From NCBI GenBank assembly GCA_030453055.1, contig JAKDLC010000071.1:1-8544 (forward strand): a stretch of 8,544 bases of DNA, read 5' to 3'. Origin of the DNA: Nitrosospira sp. Its GTDB lineage: Bacteria > Pseudomonadota > Gammaproteobacteria > Burkholderiales > Nitrosomonadaceae. Shown here piece by piece: positions 6,771 through 8,544 of the stretch (positions within the stretch are counted from its first letter, which is position 1; each line of letters opens with the position of its first letter). The translations under genes and the position numbers were made by a program. Below the pieces are notes generated by a model that was not told the DNA's origin, did not search any database, and was given only the letters and a program-made list of their open reading frames with translations.

Positions 6771-8470
6771 GCACGGAATTAACCGGCGCTGAAATTACAG
6801 TGCGTTGTTTGCAGAAAGAAGGGGTGGATTATCTTTTCGGCTACCCCGGCGGCGCCGTGCTGTACATTTACGACGAGTTGTTCAAGCAGGACAAGGTCAA
6901 GCACGTCCTGGTGCGCCATGAGCAAGCGGCGGTGCATGCGGCGGACGGCTACGCGCGCTCCAGTAACAAGGTGGGGGTGGCATTGGTAACATCCGGCCCC
7001 GGCGTGACGAATGCCGTCACCGGTATCGCCACTGCCTATATGGATTCCGTCCCTCTGGTCATCATTAGCGGGCAGGTGCCGACTTACGCCATCGGGCTGG
7101 ATGCATTCCAGGAAGTGGACACAGTGGGCATCACGCGTCCTTGCGTCAAGCATAACTTTCTGGTGAAAGATATCACCGAGCTTGCCGGCACCATCAAAAA
7201 GGCGTTCTACATCGCCGCAACCGGCCGCCCCGGCCCGGTGCTGGTGGATATTCCGAAGGACGTGAGTCAACAGAAAACAGCATTTTCCTACCCGGAAAGC
7301 GTCAGCATGCGTTCCTACAATCCAGTCACCAGGGGTCATTCCGGACAGATTAAAAAAGCGGTACAGCTAATGCTGGGAGCCAGGCGCCCGATGATTTACA
7401 CGGGTGGCGGCGTAATTCTGAGCGACGCCGCCGCACGATTGGCCGATCTGGTACGAATGCTGGGTTTTCCCTGCACCAATACATTGATGGGATTGGGCGG
7501 CTATCCCGCCACCGACAAGCAGTTTGTCGGAATGCTGGGAATGCACGGTACGTACGAAGCCAATATGGCGATGCAGCATTGCGATGTGCTGATAGCCGTT
7601 GGCGCCCGTTTCGACGACCGCGTAATCGGCAACCCCAAGCATTTTTTCAACGAAGATCGCAAGATCATACACATAGATATCGATCCGTCGTCCATTTCAA
7701 AGCGCGTCAAGGTGGATGTTCCCATTGTTGGCAGCGTTCCGGACGTATTGGACGACCTCATTAAACTACTCAAGATCAGCAGGGAAAAACCTGATCGGAC
7801 CGCCATTGATGCCTGGTGGACGCAGATCGATTCGTGGCGCGCGCGCGATTGTCTCAAGTACGACCGCGCGAGTCCGATCATCAAGCCGCAAATGGTGATT
7901 GAAAAGCTCTACGCAGTAACGAGGGGAAATGCTTTCATTACCTCGGATGTCGGTCAACATCAGATGTGGGCCGCGCAATTCTATAAATTCGACATGCCGC
8001 GGCGATGGATCAACTCCGGTGGCTTGGGAACCATGGGCTTCGGCCTCCCTGCGGCGATGGGTGTGCAATTCGCCAATCCCAAGGGTGCGGTGGCCTGCGT
8101 CACCGGCGAGGCCAGCATTCAGATGTGTATACAGGAGCTGTCCACCTGCAAGCAATATAACCTGCCGCTCAAGATTGTCAATCTGAACAATCGCTACATG
8201 GGAATGGTGCGGCAGTGGCAGGAATACTTCCATGGTAATCGTTACGCTGAATCCTATATGGACGCGCTGCCGGATTTCGTCAAATTGGCCGAGAGTTATG
8301 GCCATGTCGGCATGAAAATCGAACAGCCCGGCGATGTCGAAGGCGCGTTAAAGGAAGCGTTCAAACTCAAGGACCGGCTGGTATTCATGGATTTCATTAC
8401 CGATCAGACCGAGAACGTTTTCCCGATGGTGCCCGGTGGCAAAGGCCTTTCTGAAATGATTTTGGTATAA
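6767..8470 (+). CDS. ilvI: Acetolactate synthase (acetohydroxyacid synthase) large subunit, biosynthetic
   Basis: This ThDP, FAD and Mg-dependent enzyme condenses pyruvate with pyruvate or 2-oxobutyrate, the first common step to valine, leucine and isoleucine. The 567 residues are normal length. The N-terminal pyrimidine-binding domain has GYPGGAVLYIYD (25-36) and the catalytic Glu52 in HEQAAVHAADGYAR; the central FAD domain has GARFDDRVIG (279-288) and IDIDPSSISK; the C-terminal pyrophosphate domain ends the ThDP motif with LNNRY (N474, N475) and has Trp484 in RQWQ. The GDG that normally opens this motif reads Gly447-Glu448-Ala449. The Glu variant is, from memory, usual in related proteobacteria; the Ala is less so. 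The ATG start gives the family N terminus (ELTGAEI). No ribosome site is visible, but a short ORF ends on it. The symbol could equally be ilvB. The regulatory small subunit (ilvH/ilvN) does not start within the window. Confidence 0.97.
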   Translation: MSTELTGAEITVRCLQKEGVDYLFGYPGGAVLYIYDELFKQDKVKHVLVRHEQAAVHAADGYARSSNKVGVALVTSGPGVTNAVTGIATAYMDSVPLVIISGQVPTYAIGLDAFQEVDTVGITRPCVKHNFLVKDITELAGTIKKAFYIAATGRPGPVLVDIPKDVSQQKTAFSYPESVSMRSYNPVTRGHSGQIKKAVQLMLGARRPMIYTGGGVILSDAAARLADLVRMLGFPCTNTLMGLGGYPATDKQFVGMLGMHGTYEANMAMQHCDVLIAVGARFDDRVIGNPKHFFNEDRKIIHIDIDPSSISKRVKVDVPIVGSVPDVLDDLIKLLKISREKPDRTAIDAWWTQIDSWRARDCLKYDRASPIIKPQMVIEKLYAVTRGNAFITSDVGQHQMWAAQFYKFDMPRRWINSGGLGTMGFGLPAAMGVQFANPKGAVACVTGEASIQMCIQELSTCKQYNLPLKIVNLNNRYMGMVRQWQEYFHGNRYAESYMDALPDFVKLAESYGHVGMKIEQPGDVEGALKEAFKLKDRLVFMDFITDQTENVFPMVPGGKGLSEMILV

Positions 8471-8488
8471 ACCTAAATCCGGCAGTTG
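8470..8488 (+). repeat. 19-base direct repeat, copy downstream of ilvI
   Basis: AACCTAAATCCGGCAGTTG begins on the last base of the ilvI stop codon and differs at one position from the copy at 6633-6651. Extending leftwards into the last codons of ilvI, 21 of 25 positions agree (6627-6651 against 8464-8488). Confidence 0.6.
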
Positions 8489-8509
8489 ACCGCTCATTTA
8501 ATAGACCAG

Positions 8510-8518
8510 TGTTATGAT
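8510..8518 (+). promoter_or_regulatory. Possible extended -10 promoter after ilvI
   Basis: TGTTATGAT is a good extended -10 element (TG, one base, TATGAT). TTGACC at 8486-8491 resembles a -35 box but is 21 bases away, too far for normal spacing. The element sits in AT-rich DNA and overlaps a GTTAT/ATAAC inverted repeat (8511-8525). It could drive a gene right of the window. Confidence 0.25.
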
Positions 8519-8544
8519 TAATAACAATATTTCGTATTATTTGA

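Noticed and set aside
6779..7339. 186-codon minus-strand ORF opposite ilvI
   Set aside because: Antisense to conserved ilvI, His-rich and without recognisable motifs; an expected shadow.
8514..8544. Open frame beginning MINNNISYYL at the right edge
   Set aside because: Only ten codons before the edge, AT-rich, no ribosome site, and unlike the small subunit expected here.

Overview
The window looks like a housekeeping stretch of a betaproteobacterial chromosome of moderate GC. The order fur <-> bamE-dapB-carA-carB and the protein sequences fit that class. A Nitrosomonadales (Nitrosospira-like) source is my best guess, but it rests on impression, not on a search. I see no phage, insertion-sequence gene, CRISPR array, rRNA or tRNA.

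Minus strand, read right to left: bamE (outer-membrane assembly lipoprotein with an unusually long low-complexity tail), dapB (lysine/diaminopimelate pathway), carA and carB (the two subunits of carbamoyl-phosphate synthetase, feeding arginine and pyrimidine synthesis). carB runs off the left edge and lacks about its last 35 residues. bamE and dapB are 34 bases apart and probably cotranscribed. A 193-base gap before carA holds a hairpin right after dapB, a strong-looking sigma70 promoter (TTGAAG, 17 bases, TATAAT) with a palindrome over its -35 box, and a second GC-rich hairpin in the start of the carA leader.

Plus strand, left to right: fur (iron-responsive repressor), divergent from bamE; a 237-base spacer; then ilvI, the large subunit of acetolactate synthase (branched-chain amino acids). 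The small subunit gene does not begin in the 74 bases left after ilvI.

Most genes are ordinary. The points worth a second look lie at the joints. Both carB and ilvI lack a visible ribosome binding site of their own, and each is preceded by a tiny ORF that has one and ends on the next start codon. carA and carB are also in the same frame with one TGA between them. A 19-base repeat (18/19) flanks ilvI. The ThDP/Mg motif of IlvI reads GEA instead of GDG. I found no convincing new multi-gene system.
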